Below, one piece after another: positions 15,027-24,522 of a stretch of DNA of 38,127 nt. The notes beneath the pieces were generated by a model. The model did not search any database, had not been told where the DNA came from, and worked only from the letters and a program-made list of their open reading frames with translations. A program made the translations under genes and the position numbers. Each line of letters opens with the position of its first letter. The first letter of the stretch is position 1. The DNA is from Pseudomonas sp. GM80 (lineage in GTDB: Bacteria > Pseudomonadota > Gammaproteobacteria > Pseudomonadales > Pseudomonadaceae), in assembly GCF_000282515.1 (NCBI RefSeq), contig NZ_AKJD01000056.1:1-38127 (forward strand), written 5' to 3'.

Positions 15027-16286
15027 TTAGAGGAGGCTGATCGGGTAGCTGACGATCAGGCGGTTTTCGTCGAACTCGTTATTGCTGAAATCCCGGCGCA
15101 TGGTCGAGTTGCGCCATCTGACGTTGAGGTCCTTGAGCGTGCCGCTCTGCACGGTGTAGCCCAGTTCCGATTCGCGGCCCCACTCCTTGCCGTCGGTGAT
15201 CGTGCCGGTGTGTACGTTGTCGCCGCTGATGTAGCGGTTCATCAGGGTCAGGCCGGGGACGCCCATGGCGGCGAAGTTGTAGTCGTGGCGCAGTTGCCAG
15301 GAACGTTCCTGGGCATTGTCATAACTGGCGTTGTAGCTGTCGTTGGCCAGCGTGCCGCCGCTGGTGCCGTTGACGCGCATCCACGCGCTGTCGCCGGTGA
15401 GTTTTTGCAGGCTGACGTAGAAGGTGTTGCCGCCGTACCTGGCCGAGAACATCCCCGACCAGGTCTTGTTGTCGAGATCGCCGGCGCGCGCGCTGCCGTC
15501 GTCCTTGCCGTAGAAAAAACCGAGGTTGGCGCCGAGTGTCCAGTCGCCCAATGGTTGGCTGTGGGTCAGGTTGACGTATTGCTGGCTGTAGATGTCCTTG
15601 AGTTCAGCGTTCCATAAGCCGATCTGTGTGCGCTTGTCGTTGAACACATACTCACCGCCCTGAAAGTTGAAACGATCCGAGGTGAACGCCGCTTTGCCGG
15701 TCATCGACATGTCGCTCATGCTGCTGTCGTCGCGTGGACTGTTGGCGCGGAACTGGCCGCCGTAGAGGGTCAGGCCGTCGATTTCCTTCGAAGTGATCTG
15801 GCCGCCACGGAAGGTTTGTGGCAGCGAGCGACCGTCGTCCGATCGCAGGATCGGCAGCACTGGCATCCATTCGCCGACCTTCACTTCGGTCTGCGAAAGC
15901 TTGGCCTTGAAAGCGACGTTGGTGCGGCCGAAGTTATCCGCCGGGCGACCGTCGTGATCCAGTGGCAGCAACTGCGTGCCGCCCGTGCCTTTGCCGCCAT
16001 CGAGTTTCAACGAGTACAAACCCAGCACGTCCATGCCGAACCCGACGGTGCCTTGGGTGAAGCCGGATTTGGCGTCGAGGATGAAGTTCTGCGTCCACTC
16101 TTCAGCCTTGCCTTGGGCCTTGGTCGGGTTGGTGAAGTTGCGGTTGATGTAGAAGTTGCGCAGGTTGAGGTTGACCTTGGCCCCTTCGATAAAACCGGCT
16201 TCTTCGGCCGCAGCGGGCAGCGCGATGCCGGCCAGGGCCAGGGCGATCAGCCCGGGAAATGCGTAAGGCGCGGGGGAGGTGGTCAT
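15027..16286 (-). CDS. OprD-family outer-membrane porin, likely in the PcaR regulon
   Basis: A 419-residue outer-membrane protein. The signal peptide ends near PAAAEEAG (cleavage after AAA). The OprD family features are the early KVNLNLRNFYINRNF, the TQGTVGFGMDVLGLYSLKLD strand region and the C-terminal aromatic-poor ending VSYPISLL. Family porins pass small carboxylates and amino acids; BenF-like members have aromatic acids as substrates. A PcaR box stands 214 nt before the start on the same strand, and an A-rich Crc-type motif lies 14 nt before the ATG, so it probably admits protocatechuate or related acids. Its exact substrate cannot be read from sequence. The neighbour tam is separated by REP and a stray terminator. 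Confidence 0.88.
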   Translation of the reverse strand: MTTSPAPYAFPGLIALALAGIALPAAAEEAGFIEGAKVNLNLRNFYINRNFTNPTKAQGKAEEWTQNFILDAKSGFTQGTVGFGMDVLGLYSLKLDGGKGTGGTQLLPLDHDGRPADNFGRTNVAFKAKLSQTEVKVGEWMPVLPILRSDDGRSLPQTFRGGQITSKEIDGLTLYGGQFRANSPRDDSSMSDMSMTGKAAFTSDRFNFQGGEYVFNDKRTQIGLWNAELKDIYSQQYVNLTHSQPLGDWTLGANLGFFYGKDDGSARAGDLDNKTWSGMFSARYGGNTFYVSLQKLTGDSAWMRVNGTSGGTLANDSYNASYDNAQERSWQLRHDYNFAAMGVPGLTLMNRYISGDNVHTGTITDGKEWGRESELGYTVQSGTLKDLNVRWRNSTMRRDFSNNEFDENRLIVSYPISLL

Positions 16287-16300
16287 AGCTGGAGTCTCTC

Positions 16301-16308
16301 TTGTTTTT
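16301..16308 (-). promoter_or_regulatory. A-rich Crc/Hfq-type motif before the porin
   Basis: On the coding strand AAAAACAA lies 14 nt before the porin ATG. It fits AAnAAnAA and resembles the motifs at pcaK, pcaH and pcaT. Confidence 0.45.
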
Positions 16309-16499
16309 TTAGGGCGAACGGCGGCGCTGCGGCCGTTTTTAGCGGTGCAGAAATACGATGGATTCAGGGGGCGGAGCGGTGGCGATCAGCCGGACGGAGC
16401 AGGGCGCGAAAGCATGGTGTCGAACCTGTTGTTATTGGTTTTGTGGATCGAATGGTGCGGGGCGCGGTGGTGGGGATTCAATCGGCGGAAGCGGGTTTT

Positions 16500-16514
16500 G
16501 GGCGATTATCGAAC
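16500..16514 (-). promoter_or_regulatory. PcaR box upstream of the porin
   Basis: The minus strand reads GTTCGATAATCGCCC, identical to the 15-mer in the pcaR promoter (2683-2697). It contains a GATAAT that could serve as a -10 element toward the porin. The leader would be about 200 nt. The rest of 16309-16550 holds no supported gene. Confidence 0.65.
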
Positions 16515-16553
16515 GCAAGATTTGGTCGGTGTATTGGGTGAATGTGAGGGCGT

Positions 16554-16645
16554 CATCGCTGGCAAGCCAGCTCCCACAGGTTTTTGTGTCGTTCACAATG
16601 TTGGGTACACCACAGAACATTGTGGGAGCTGGCTTGCCAGCGATG
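16554..16645. repeat. REP pair, family B
   Basis: CATCGCTGGCAAGCCAGCTC with CCACA (16554-16578) and its inverted copy (16621-16645) surround about 42 nt. Other copies are at 27858, 32106 and 34784. It lies between the porin promoter and the ttgC terminator. Confidence 0.9.
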
Positions 16646-16681
16646 GGGCCAGTCCAGACACCACAACTTTCTCAGACACAA

Positions 16682-16705
16682 CAAAAAGCCCACCAATCGG
16701 TGGGC
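16682..16705 (-). terminator. Terminator of the ttgABC operon
   Basis: GCCCACC (16688-16694) pairs with GGTGGGC (16699-16705) around a 4-nt loop. Read on the minus strand the stem is followed by TTTTTG. It is 24 nt after the ttgC stop. Confidence 0.88.
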
Positions 16706-16728
16706 TTCTTGTTTTTACCGGATGATGA

Positions 16729-18189
16729 TCAGAACAATCTCATCTTCGGCGCTTCTTCTTTCACCGGCTCGTTTTGCGCGGTCTGCGCATTCCAGCCGCC
16801 ACCCAGGGCCTTGTACAGGTTGACCGCACTGGTCAGCTGCGCGAGGCGGTCGGTGATCAGTGCTTGTTGCGCGCTGAACAGCTGACGCTGGGCATCGAGG
16901 AAGGTCAGGTTGCTGTCGACACCGATGCGGTAGCGACGCTCGGCCAGGCGGTAGTAATCCTGGTTGGCCTGAACGAAGTCACGCTGCGCTTGCAACTGCT
17001 CGGTGTAGGTCTGGCGGGCGGCCAGGCCGTCGGCGACTTCCTGGAAGGCCGTTTGAATGGACTTCTCGTAGTTCGCCACGCCAATGTCCTTCTGGATCTT
17101 GGCGTAGTCGAGGCTGGCGCGCAGGCTGCCGGCGTTGAAGATCGGCAGGTTGATCTGCGGCGAGAACAGCCACGTCCCCGAACCACCCTTGAACAGACCG
17201 GACAGGTCCGGGCTCAGTGTGCCCGCGTTGGCGGTCAGGCTGATGCTCGGGAAGAACGCTGCACGGGCTGCGCCGATGTTGGCGTTGGCCGCTTTCAGGT
17301 TGTGCTCGGCTTGCAGAATGTCCGGACGACGTTGCAGCAGATCCGATGGCAGACCGGCCGGCACGTCGCTGAGCAGGTCATCCGACAGCGGTTTGGCCGC
17401 TTGCAGGTTGGCCGGGATACCGGTACCGAGCAGCAGGGTCAGGCTGTTTTCGTCCTGCGCGACCTGGCGGGTGTAACGCGCCAGTTGCGCACGGGCGTTT
17501 TCCACCGAGGTGCGCGACTGCGCCAGATCCAGTGCCGAAGCGACACCGACTTCGTTGCTGCGGCTGGTCAGCTTGTAGCTTTCTTCAAAGGCACCGAGGG
17601 TGTCTTGGGTCAGCTTGAGCAGTTCCTTGTCCGCTTGCCAGGTCAGGTAAGCGTTGGCGACGCTGGCCACCAGACTGATCTGGGTGCTGCGGCGCGCTTC
17701 TTCCGTGGCGAAGTATTGTTGCAGCGCTTGTTCGCTCAGGCTGCGAACGCGACCGAACAGGTCGAGTTCGTAGGCGCTGATGCCAACGGTTGCCGAGTAC
17801 GAGCTGCTGATCATCGACTCGCCGGTCTGCGAAGCGCGCTCCGGGAGACGTTGACGGCTGCCAGTGCCATTGGCCGAAATCGCCGGGTACAGGTCAGCAC
17901 GCTGAATGCGGTATTGAGCCGCATACGCGTCGATGTTCAGTGCCGCGACACGCAGGTCGCGGTTGTTTTCCAGGGACACCTGGATCAGCTGTTGCAGGGC
18001 CGGGTCGTGGAAAAACTGTTTCCAGCCCTGCTCGGCAGCGGCTTGCGCCGGTGCCTGGGCCGGCGAATACGCCGGCCCCTGCGGGTACTGACCTGCGACC
18101 GGAGCCTCAGGCTGCTGATAGTCAGGTATCAGCGAGCAACCGCTCAGCACGAAGGCGGCGACTGCGATGGAGAGTAGCGACTTGCTCAT
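16729..18189 (-). CDS. ttgC: Outer-membrane efflux channel of the RND pump (TtgC/EmhC/OprM type)
   Basis: A 486-residue outer-membrane lipoprotein. The lipobox LSGC has Cys18 as the acylated residue. It has the two outer membrane efflux protein repeats of the OprM/TolC type: [20 protein letters not shown] in the first half and the second repeat ending [20 protein letters not shown] (about residues 405-425). It forms the trimeric exit tunnel for TtgAB. It overlaps ttgB by 4 nt (ATGA), so the two are coupled. Length fits OprM and TtgC. In P. fluorescens the same system has been named EmhC; the choice of name is convention, not read from sequence. Confidence 0.93.
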   Translation of the reverse strand: MSKSLLSIAVAAFVLSGCSLIPDYQQPEAPVAGQYPQGPAYSPAQAPAQAAAEQGWKQFFHDPALQQLIQVSLENNRDLRVAALNIDAYAAQYRIQRADLYPAISANGTGSRQRLPERASQTGESMISSSYSATVGISAYELDLFGRVRSLSEQALQQYFATEEARRSTQISLVASVANAYLTWQADKELLKLTQDTLGAFEESYKLTSRSNEVGVASALDLAQSRTSVENARAQLARYTRQVAQDENSLTLLLGTGIPANLQAAKPLSDDLLSDVPAGLPSDLLQRRPDILQAEHNLKAANANIGAARAAFFPSISLTANAGTLSPDLSGLFKGGSGTWLFSPQINLPIFNAGSLRASLDYAKIQKDIGVANYEKSIQTAFQEVADGLAARQTYTEQLQAQRDFVQANQDYYRLAERRYRIGVDSNLTFLDAQRQLFSAQQALITDRLAQLTSAVNLYKALGGGWNAQTAQNEPVKEEAPKMRLF

Positions 18190-21100
18190 TGGCCAGCCTC
18201 TTTAGGAGTTTCTTTAGCATCGTCATCTGGATCGGCGATTTTACGCTGGCCGATGGACGAAACCGTGACGAAGAACAGTGGGACCCAGAAGATCGCCAGG
18301 ATCGTTGCCGTGAGCATACCGCCAATCACGCCGGTACCGATCGCGTGCTGACTGCCTGAACCGGCGCCGGTGGAGATCGCCAACGGCACAACACCGAGGA
18401 CGAAGGCCAGCGACGTCATGATGATCGGTCGCAGACGCATGCGGCAGGCTTCAATCGCCGCGTCACGCAGACTGCGGCCCTGTTCATGCAGTTCCTTGGC
18501 GAACTCGACGATCAGAATGGCGTTTTTAGCCGCCAGGCCGATGGTCGTCAACAGACCCACCTGGAAGTACACGTCGTTGGACAGACCGCGCAGGCTGGTG
18601 GCCAGCAGTGCACCGATGATACCCAGCGGTACCACGAGCATAACGGCGATCGGAATCGACCAGCTCTCGTACAACGCCGCCAGACACAGGAACACCATCA
18701 GCAGCGACAGGGCGTACAGCGCCGGCGCTTGCGAACCCGACAGACGTTCTTCATACGACAGACCGGTCCAGGAGATACCGACACCCGCCGGCAGCTTCTT
18801 GGCAATCGCTTCGACTTCGGCCATCGCTTCACCGGTGGAGTAACCCGGCGCCGGAGAACCGAGCACTTCCATCGCTTCCACGCCGTTGTAACGGGCCAGC
18901 TTCGGCGAACCGTAGATCCACTCGCCTTTGGCGAAGGCGGAGAACGGCACCATGGTCCCGGCGTTGTTGCGCACGTACCATTTCTTCAAGTCTTCCGGGC
19001 TCATGCGAGCACCGGCCTGACCTTGCACGTAAACCTTCTTCACACGACCACGGTCGATGAAGTCGTTGACGTAGCTACTACCGAAGGAGATCGACAGCGT
19101 GCTGTTGATGTCGGTCAGGCTCAAGCCAAGGGCCTGGGCTTTCTCGTCGTCGATTTCCAAGTGGTATTGCGGTTCATCGTTCAGGCCGTTCGGACGCACC
19201 TGATAGAGCACCTTGCTCTGAGCGGCGAGGCCCAGGAACTGGTTGCGCGCTTCCATCAGCTTGTCGTGACCGATACCGGCGCGGTCTTGCAGGAACACGT
19301 CGAAACCGGTGGCGTTACCCAACTCCAGTACCGCTGGCGGGGCGAAAGCAAACACCATCGCGTCGCGGAAAGTGAAGAAGTGCTGCTGGGCACGTTGGGC
19401 CAGGGCAAACACGCTGTTGTCCGCGTTACGCTCGTCCCACGGCTTGAGCATGATGAACGCCAGACCCGAGCTCTGACCGCGACCGGCGAAGTTGAAGCCG
19501 TTCACGGTGAACACCGAGGACACTGCGCCTGCTTCTTTATCCAGCAGGTAGCTGCGCATTTCGTCGATCACCACCTGAGTACGCTCGGCACTCGAACCGG
19601 CCGGGGTCTGCACCTGGGCGAACAGTACGCCCTGGTCTTCTTCCGGCAGGAACGCAGTCGGAATGCGCGTGAACAGCCAGATCATGCCGACCACGATCAG
19701 CAGGTAAGCCAGCAGGTACGGTGCTTTGCGCGACAGCATGTTGCCAACACCGCGCTCATAGCTCTGCACGCCACGGTCGAAGTTGCGGTTGAACCAGCCG
19801 AAGAAACCTTTCTTCGGCGTGCCGTGTTCACCTTTCGGAATCGCTTTGAGCATGGTCGCGCAAAGGGCCGGGGTGAAGATCAGCGCAACCATTACCGACA
19901 GGGCCATGGCCGAGACGATAGTGATAGAGAACTGCTTGTAGATCACACCGGTGGAGCCGCTGAAGAACGCCATCGGCAGCAGTACCGCCGACAGAACCAG
20001 CGCAATGCCGACCAGTGCGCCCTGGATCTGGCCCATGGACTTCTTGGTCGCTTCCTTCGGTGACAAGCCTTCTTCGCTCATCACCCGCTCGACGTTTTCC
20101 ACCACGACGATGGCATCGTCCACCAGCAAGCCGATGGCCAACACCATACCGAACATGGTCAGGGTGTTGATGCTGAAACCGAACGCCGCGAGGATGCCGA
20201 ATGTACCCAGCAATACCACCGGCACGGTCATCGTGGTGATGACGGTGGCGCGGAAGTTCTGCAGGAACAGGAACATCACCAGGAACACCAGCACGATCGC
20301 TTCGACCAGGGTTTCAACCACACCCTTGATCGATTCGGTCACCACCGGGGTGGTGTCGTACGGGAACACCACTTCCATGCCTTGCGGGAAGAACGGCTTG
20401 AGGTCGTCAATCGTCTTGCGCAGCGCTTTGGCGGTGTCGAGGGCGTTGGCACCGTTGGCCAGTTTCACCGCCAGACCCGAGGCCGGGCTGCCGTTGAACT
20501 GCGCGGAAATGCTCGAGTTTTCACCGCCCAGACCGACGTCAGCGACGTCGCCGACACGCACTTGCGAGCCGTCCTGGTTGACCTTCAGCAGAATTGCCTT
20601 GAACTGCTCGGCAGTCTGCAGACGGGTCTTGCCGATGATCGTGGCGTTCAGTTGCTGGCCAGGCAGTGCCGGTAAACCGCCGAGCTGACCGGAAGACACC
20701 TGGACGTTCTGTGCCGAGATCGCGGTGCTGACATCGCCTGGAGTCAGGTTGTACTTGTTCAACTTGGCCGGATCGAGCCAGATGCGCATCGCGTACTGGG
20801 CACCGAAGACCTGGAAGTCACCAACACCGGCGGTCCGCGAGATCGGGTCCTGCATGTTCGACACGATGTAGTTGGACAAGTCGTCCTTGGTCATGCTGCC
20901 GTCACGCGATACCACGCCGATCACCAGCAGGAAGTTTTTCACTGCCTTGGTCACGCGGATACCTTGTTGCTGCACTTCCTGCGGCAACAGCGGGGTGGCG
21001 AGGTTCAGCTTGTTCTGAACCTGTACCTGCGCGGTGTCGGAGTTGGTGCCTTGCTCGAAGGTCGCGGTGATGGTCATGCTGCCGTCGGAGTTACTTTCCG

Positions 21101-21338
21101 AGGACACATAACGCAGGTTGTCGATACCGTTGAGCTGCTGCTCGATCACCTGGACCACGGTGTCCTGCACGGTTTGCGCCGAAGCGCCCGGGTAGGTCAC
21201 GGAGATCGCAATGGCCGGAGGCGCAATGCTCGGGTACTGGTTGATCGGCAATTTCAGGATCGAAAGTGCCCCGACCAACATGATCACCAGGGCAATTACC
21301 CAGGCGAAAATCGGACGGTCGATAAAGAATTTTGACAT
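18186..21338 (-). CDS. ttgB: RND inner-membrane multidrug transporter (TtgB/EmhB/MexB type)
   Basis: A 1050-residue, 12-helix proton antiporter of the hydrophobe/amphiphile efflux-1 family. The N-terminus [20 protein letters not shown] is typical. The proton-relay aspartate pair is in [13 protein letters not shown], near residue 407, and the second half carries a matching lysine region [15 protein letters not shown] near residue 940. Two large periplasmic loops lie between helices 1-2 and 7-8, as in AcrB. It is 3 nt after ttgA and overlaps ttgC. The pump exports solvents, antibiotics and plant phenolics in related strains. No disabling change is visible. Confidence 0.96.
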   Translation of the reverse strand: MSKFFIDRPIFAWVIALVIMLVGALSILKLPINQYPSIAPPAIAISVTYPGASAQTVQDTVVQVIEQQLNGIDNLRYVSSESNSDGSMTITATFEQGTNSDTAQVQVQNKLNLATPLLPQEVQQQGIRVTKAVKNFLLVIGVVSRDGSMTKDDLSNYIVSNMQDPISRTAGVGDFQVFGAQYAMRIWLDPAKLNKYNLTPGDVSTAISAQNVQVSSGQLGGLPALPGQQLNATIIGKTRLQTAEQFKAILLKVNQDGSQVRVGDVADVGLGGENSSISAQFNGSPASGLAVKLANGANALDTAKALRKTIDDLKPFFPQGMEVVFPYDTTPVVTESIKGVVETLVEAIVLVFLVMFLFLQNFRATVITTMTVPVVLLGTFGILAAFGFSINTLTMFGMVLAIGLLVDDAIVVVENVERVMSEEGLSPKEATKKSMGQIQGALVGIALVLSAVLLPMAFFSGSTGVIYKQFSITIVSAMALSVMVALIFTPALCATMLKAIPKGEHGTPKKGFFGWFNRNFDRGVQSYERGVGNMLSRKAPYLLAYLLIVVGMIWLFTRIPTAFLPEEDQGVLFAQVQTPAGSSAERTQVVIDEMRSYLLDKEAGAVSSVFTVNGFNFAGRGQSSGLAFIMLKPWDERNADNSVFALAQRAQQHFFTFRDAMVFAFAPPAVLELGNATGFDVFLQDRAGIGHDKLMEARNQFLGLAAQSKVLYQVRPNGLNDEPQYHLEIDDEKAQALGLSLTDINSTLSISFGSSYVNDFIDRGRVKKVYVQGQAGARMSPEDLKKWYVRNNAGTMVPFSAFAKGEWIYGSPKLARYNGVEAMEVLGSPAPGYSTGEAMAEVEAIAKKLPAGVGISWTGLSYEERLSGSQAPALYALSLLMVFLCLAALYESWSIPIAVMLVVPLGIIGALLATSLRGLSNDVYFQVGLLTTIGLAAKNAILIVEFAKELHEQGRSLRDAAIEACRMRLRPIIMTSLAFVLGVVPLAISTGAGSGSQHAIGTGVIGGMLTATILAIFWVPLFFVTVSSIGQRKIADPDDDAKETPKEAGQ

Positions 21339-21341
21339 GAG

Positions 21342-22499
21342 TTACTCCCCTTTGCCGCCAGCGGCTTTGTCAGCTGGCTGAGCGGGGGCCGGGTTCTTTT
21401 TGCCTACGTTGGTAGCTTCGGTCGGGTTGACCTGAACACCTGGACGCACGTATTGCAGCCCTTCGGTGATCAGACGATCGCCCGCCTTCAAGCCGTCTTC
21501 AATCAGCCACTGGCTGCCGACGGTGCGGCTGGCCTTGAGCTGACGCAGCTCGACCTTGTTGTCGGCGCCGACGACCAGTGCGGTCGGGGTGCCTTTGAGG
21601 TCGCGGGTCACACCTTGTTGCGGCGCCAGAATGGCCGCGGCGTTGACGCCGGCCTGCAATTGGGCGCGGACGAACATGCCCGGCAGCAGGGTGTGATCCG
21701 GGTTCGGGAACACCGCACGCAGAGTCACCGAACCGGTAGTCGGGTCGACCGTGACTTCGGAGAATTCCAGCTTACCGTCGAGCTTGTACTGGCTGCCGTC
21801 TTCCAGGGTCAGTTTGACCGCTGCCGAGTTTTCGCCGGACTTCTGCAGACGACCGCTTTCCAGCTCGCGGCGCAATTCCAGCAGTTCAACCGAGGACTGG
21901 GTGACGTCGACGTAGATCGGGTCCAGTTGTTGAATGGTCGCCATCGCGTCGGTCTGACCATTGCTGACCAGCGCACCTTCGGTCACCGAAGAACGGCCAA
22001 TGCGACCGGAAATCGGCGCGTAGACCTTGGTGTAACGCACGTTGATCTGCGCGGTCTGCAACGACGCTTCCGATTCCATGCGGTTGGACACGGCGGTGTC
22101 GTATTCCTGGCGGCTGACAGCCTGCTCATCGACCAGTTGCTTGTAGCGGTCGGAGATCGACTTGGTCGAACGCAGGTTGGCTTCGGCGCTTTTCAGGGTC
22201 GCTTCATAGACCGACGGATCGATCTGATACAGCTGCTGGCCGGCTTTGACATCGCCGCCTTCCTTGAACAGACGTTTGAGAATGATGCCGTTGACCTGTG
22301 GACGCACTTCAGCGATGCGGAACGCACTGGTGCGACCTGGCAGCTCGGAAGTGAGGGTAAACGCTTGTGGTTGCAGGGTGACGACGCCGACCTGAGGGGG
22401 CGGAGCGGCCGGTGCCGCTTCTTCCTTTTTACATCCGCTGAGCAGCGATGCCAGGGCGACGGCAGTGACCAGAGCGGTAACAGCTGGCTTGAATTGCAT
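21342..22499 (-). CDS. ttgA: Periplasmic membrane-fusion protein of the RND pump (TtgA/EmhA/MexA type)
   Basis: A 385-residue lipoprotein starting at ATG 22499. The frame is open 12 codons further upstream, but only this start puts the signal MQFKPAVTALVTAVALASLL directly before the lipobox SGCKKEE (Cys23). The lipoyl and hairpin parts are visible (ELPGRTSAFRIAEVRPQVNG early; a coiled-coil hairpin around YKQLVDEQAVSRQEYDTAV), followed by the beta-barrel domain. It joins TtgB to TtgC. It is the first gene of the operon and faces ttgR, with a TtgR operator about 90 nt upstream. The C-terminal tail rich in Pro, Ala, Lys is typical. Confidence 0.94.
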   Translation of the reverse strand: MQFKPAVTALVTAVALASLLSGCKKEEAAPAAPPPQVGVVTLQPQAFTLTSELPGRTSAFRIAEVRPQVNGIILKRLFKEGGDVKAGQQLYQIDPSVYEATLKSAEANLRSTKSISDRYKQLVDEQAVSRQEYDTAVSNRMESEASLQTAQINVRYTKVYAPISGRIGRSSVTEGALVSNGQTDAMATIQQLDPIYVDVTQSSVELLELRRELESGRLQKSGENSAAVKLTLEDGSQYKLDGKLEFSEVTVDPTTGSVTLRAVFPNPDHTLLPGMFVRAQLQAGVNAAAILAPQQGVTRDLKGTPTALVVGADNKVELRQLKASRTVGSQWLIEDGLKAGDRLITEGLQYVRPGVQVNPTEATNVGKKNPAPAQPADKAAGGKGE

Positions 22500-22588
22500 G
22501 AAGATCCTCGGGTCAGGCGCGCGAAAAGCGCACAAGAAGTGTGGAAGGGTAAAAAAATGATGCCGGGTGGATAAGTAGCTTGCTAAGT

Positions 22589-22620
22589 AATATACTTACG
22601 TTCATGGTTGTTTGTAAACA
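22589..22620. promoter_or_regulatory. TtgR operator between ttgA and ttgR
   Basis: On the minus strand the site reads TTTACAAACAACCATGAACG followed by TAAGTATATT. This agrees almost base for base with the TtgR operator I recall from P. putida, which has TGTAAG where this has CGTAAG. It lies in the divergent gap, about 90 nt from ttgA and 145 nt from ttgR. It should control both promoters. Confidence 0.8.
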
Positions 22621-22765
22621 CCTTGGCGTCGTACCCACCCTGGTACAAAACACGTCGCAAGGTTTGAAATTGTAGGCCGGGGAGCCGATTCACGAGAGAT
22701 CGCCCCCACTTTATTCAGCGGATATTCAGCCATCCCTGAAACATCCTGTTTGAGGTTTTACTGCC

Positions 22766-23398
22766 ATGGTCCGTCGTACCAAAGAGGAAGCTCAAGAAAC
22801 CCGCAGCCAGATTCTGGAAGCGGCGGAGAAAGCCTTTTATGAAAGGGGTGTCGCTCGTACGACGCTGGCGGACATCGCGACCATGGCCGGCGTGACGCGC
22901 GGCGCGATCTACTGGCATTTCAGCAACAAGGCCGACCTGGTTCAGGCCATGCTCGACAGCCTGCATGAGCCGCTGGATGAATTGGCCAAGGCCAGTGAAA
23001 GCGAGGACGAACTTGACCCGCTGGGCTGCATGCGCAAATTGTTGATTCATTTGTTTCATCAAGTTGCGCTGGACCCGAAAACCCGGCGTATCAACGAAAT
23101 TCTGTTTCATAAGTGCGAATTCACCGATGAAATGTGCGATTTGCGCCAGCAGCGCCGGACGGCCAGCCTCGATTGCAATCTGCGTATCGGCCTGACCCTG
23201 CGTAATGCGGTGAATCGCGGCCAGTTGCCGGAAGATCTCGACACTGCCCGTGCGGCCATCAGCATTCATGCTTATATCGATGGCCTCCTGTATGGCTGGC
23301 TTCTGGCACCGGACAGTTTTGAGCTGCATGCCGAGGCCGAGCGTTGGGTCGATACAGGACTGGATATGCTGCGCCTGAGCCCGAGCCTGCGCAAATGA
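22766..23398 (+). CDS. ttgR: TtgR/EmhR, TetR-family repressor of the efflux operon
   Basis: A 210-residue regulator, the same length as P. putida TtgR. The helix-turn-helix is [20 protein letters not shown] with the next residues FSNKADLV (about residues 32-59). The C-terminal ligand domain has [20 protein letters not shown] and [17 protein letters not shown], which match the family as I remember it. TtgR binds plant phenolics and antibiotics and then frees the operator. It faces ttgABC and shares its operator. The ATG at 22766 follows a weak ribosome site. A possible terminator is at 23490-23510. Confidence 0.92.
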   Translation: MVRRTKEEAQETRSQILEAAEKAFYERGVARTTLADIATMAGVTRGAIYWHFSNKADLVQAMLDSLHEPLDELAKASESEDELDPLGCMRKLLIHLFHQVALDPKTRRINEILFHKCEFTDEMCDLRQQRRTASLDCNLRIGLTLRNAVNRGQLPEDLDTARAAISIHAYIDGLLYGWLLAPDSFELHAEAERWVDTGLDMLRLSPSLRK

Positions 23399-23489
23399 AA
23401 GTAATGACAGCCTGCGCAGGTGAACAGAGTTTTACCACGTGTGGGGTTGAGCAAGAGTGCATTTATATACGCTCGGTTTGTCCGTTGAC

Positions 23490-23510
23490 AGCCGGATGCC
23501 GGGCTATTTT
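23490..23510 (+). terminator. Possible terminator after ttgR
   Basis: AGCCGG pairs with CCGGGCT with one bulged G, then ATTTT. It is 92 nt after the ttgR stop. The rest of 23399-23631 holds nothing I recognise. Confidence 0.35.
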
Positions 23511-23631
23511 GTAGGAAAATTGTTGCCCGGATATGATCGTATGGGCCGCATCCGGCAGCTTGCGCGGCAATACGCGAACAGCCGATGCAAAAGTGCCCCG
23601 TTGCGAGGCACCTGTCAGTGTCGTTGATCTG

Positions 23632-24336
23632 TCAGCCCAGTGTGATGGCTACCGCGTAGCTGTAAGGGCGATTCGGCAGCGCGCGCGAGATTTTCGAACT
23701 GCAGCGCAAGGCCTTGCGTCCCGTCGAAGCGACTTTATGCTCGCGATGGGGAATGGTCGGTGGCGAGAACGAAAACGTAGAGTACTTTTTCTTGAGTTTC
23801 AGTAGCGTCGAAAACTCGAAACCGTACGACTCGCTTGCATACGAAAAACCATGATTGATCGTTGTCGGGCCTTTGGTTTTTGAACTGACTTTAACCACCG
23901 GTATTTCGTGGCGCAAAGTAAAGCTCATGGTTTGCATGGGCTCAATGTCGAAGTCGGAAGTGGCTACGCGGCTGTGGTCCCAGTTGGCATGGCGCAATGT
24001 GAACACTTCGTTGGTGTTGTTATAAATGTTGAACAGGATGCTCGTATAAGAGCCAATGCGCGAAATGCTGTTCCATTCATCCTGTTCCGCATCATTGGCC
24101 TGCTTGAAGTGGTCGAGGAGGGCCGAAGGGATCTGTGATTTATCCTCGAGGGCGAGCACTTTCTCAGGAGAAAGGCCCGCCAGAGCAGTCTGCAGAATAG
24201 CCGCGGCGATCGGGTTGATCTGTGCCAGTGCAAACACCAGTGTCGAATTCACCGAAGCGAGGTCGACCTGCTCAATGATTTCGTATTCTTCGAAATCTTC
24301 GTAGTCATCAATGTTGATACCGGTATTACCTTCCAT
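23632..24336 (-). CDS. Unrecognised 234-aa protein, acidic N-terminus and probable beta-rich C-terminal half
   Basis: The start ATG 24336 has a strong ribosome site (AAGGAG, about 7 nt away). I do not recognise the protein. Residues 1-25 are very acidic (DDYEDFEEYEIIEQVD). A hydrophobic, helix-like stretch of about 25 residues follows (VFALAQINPIAAAILQTALA). The second half (from FNIYNNTNEVFTLRHANWDH) reads as alternating beta strands and ends basic. There is no signal peptide. The look of the second half (NIYNNTNEVFTL, then EPMQTMSFTLRHE) faintly recalls the beta-sandwich of actinoporin/aegerolysin-type cytolysins, but that is weak inference. Codon use and AT content look less like the neighbours, which hints at transfer. 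It stands alone between ttgR and xenB. Confidence 0.7.
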   Translation of the reverse strand: MEGNTGINIDDYEDFEEYEIIEQVDLASVNSTLVFALAQINPIAAAILQTALAGLSPEKVLALEDKSQIPSALLDHFKQANDAEQDEWNSISRIGSYTSILFNIYNNTNEVFTLRHANWDHSRVATSDFDIEPMQTMSFTLRHEIPVVKVSSKTKGPTTINHGFSYASESYGFEFSTLLKLKKKYSTFSFSPPTIPHREHKVASTGRKALRCSSKISRALPNRPYSYAVAITLG

Positions 24337-24469
24337 GGTGCAGCTCCTTTTGATGTTTGAATAAAACTATCAGTCATCAACAGGAAGTTCATTCGGGCTT
24401 GTATTTGCGGATATGTAGAATGATTGCCCGTTATGTATACAGGGGTAAGTTGCATGGATGGAGGCTAAT

Positions 24470-24512
24470 AAAAAAGCCCCGACGTTTACACGTCGGGGCT
24501 TTTGTTTTTTTC
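24470..24512. terminator. Bidirectional terminator after xenB
   Basis: A 9-bp perfect stem GCCCCGACG/CGTCGGGGC (24476-24484 with 24491-24499) is flanked by A-tract and T-tract, so it works in both directions. It serves xenB, which ends at 24523 on the minus strand. The preceding 24337-24469 is AT-rich and should hold the promoter of the 234-aa gene. Confidence 0.88.
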
Positions 24513-24522
24513 GTAGTACGGC

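Noticed and set aside
18486..20063. A 525-codon open frame opposite ttgB
   Set aside because: Antisense shadow of an intact RND transporter gene.
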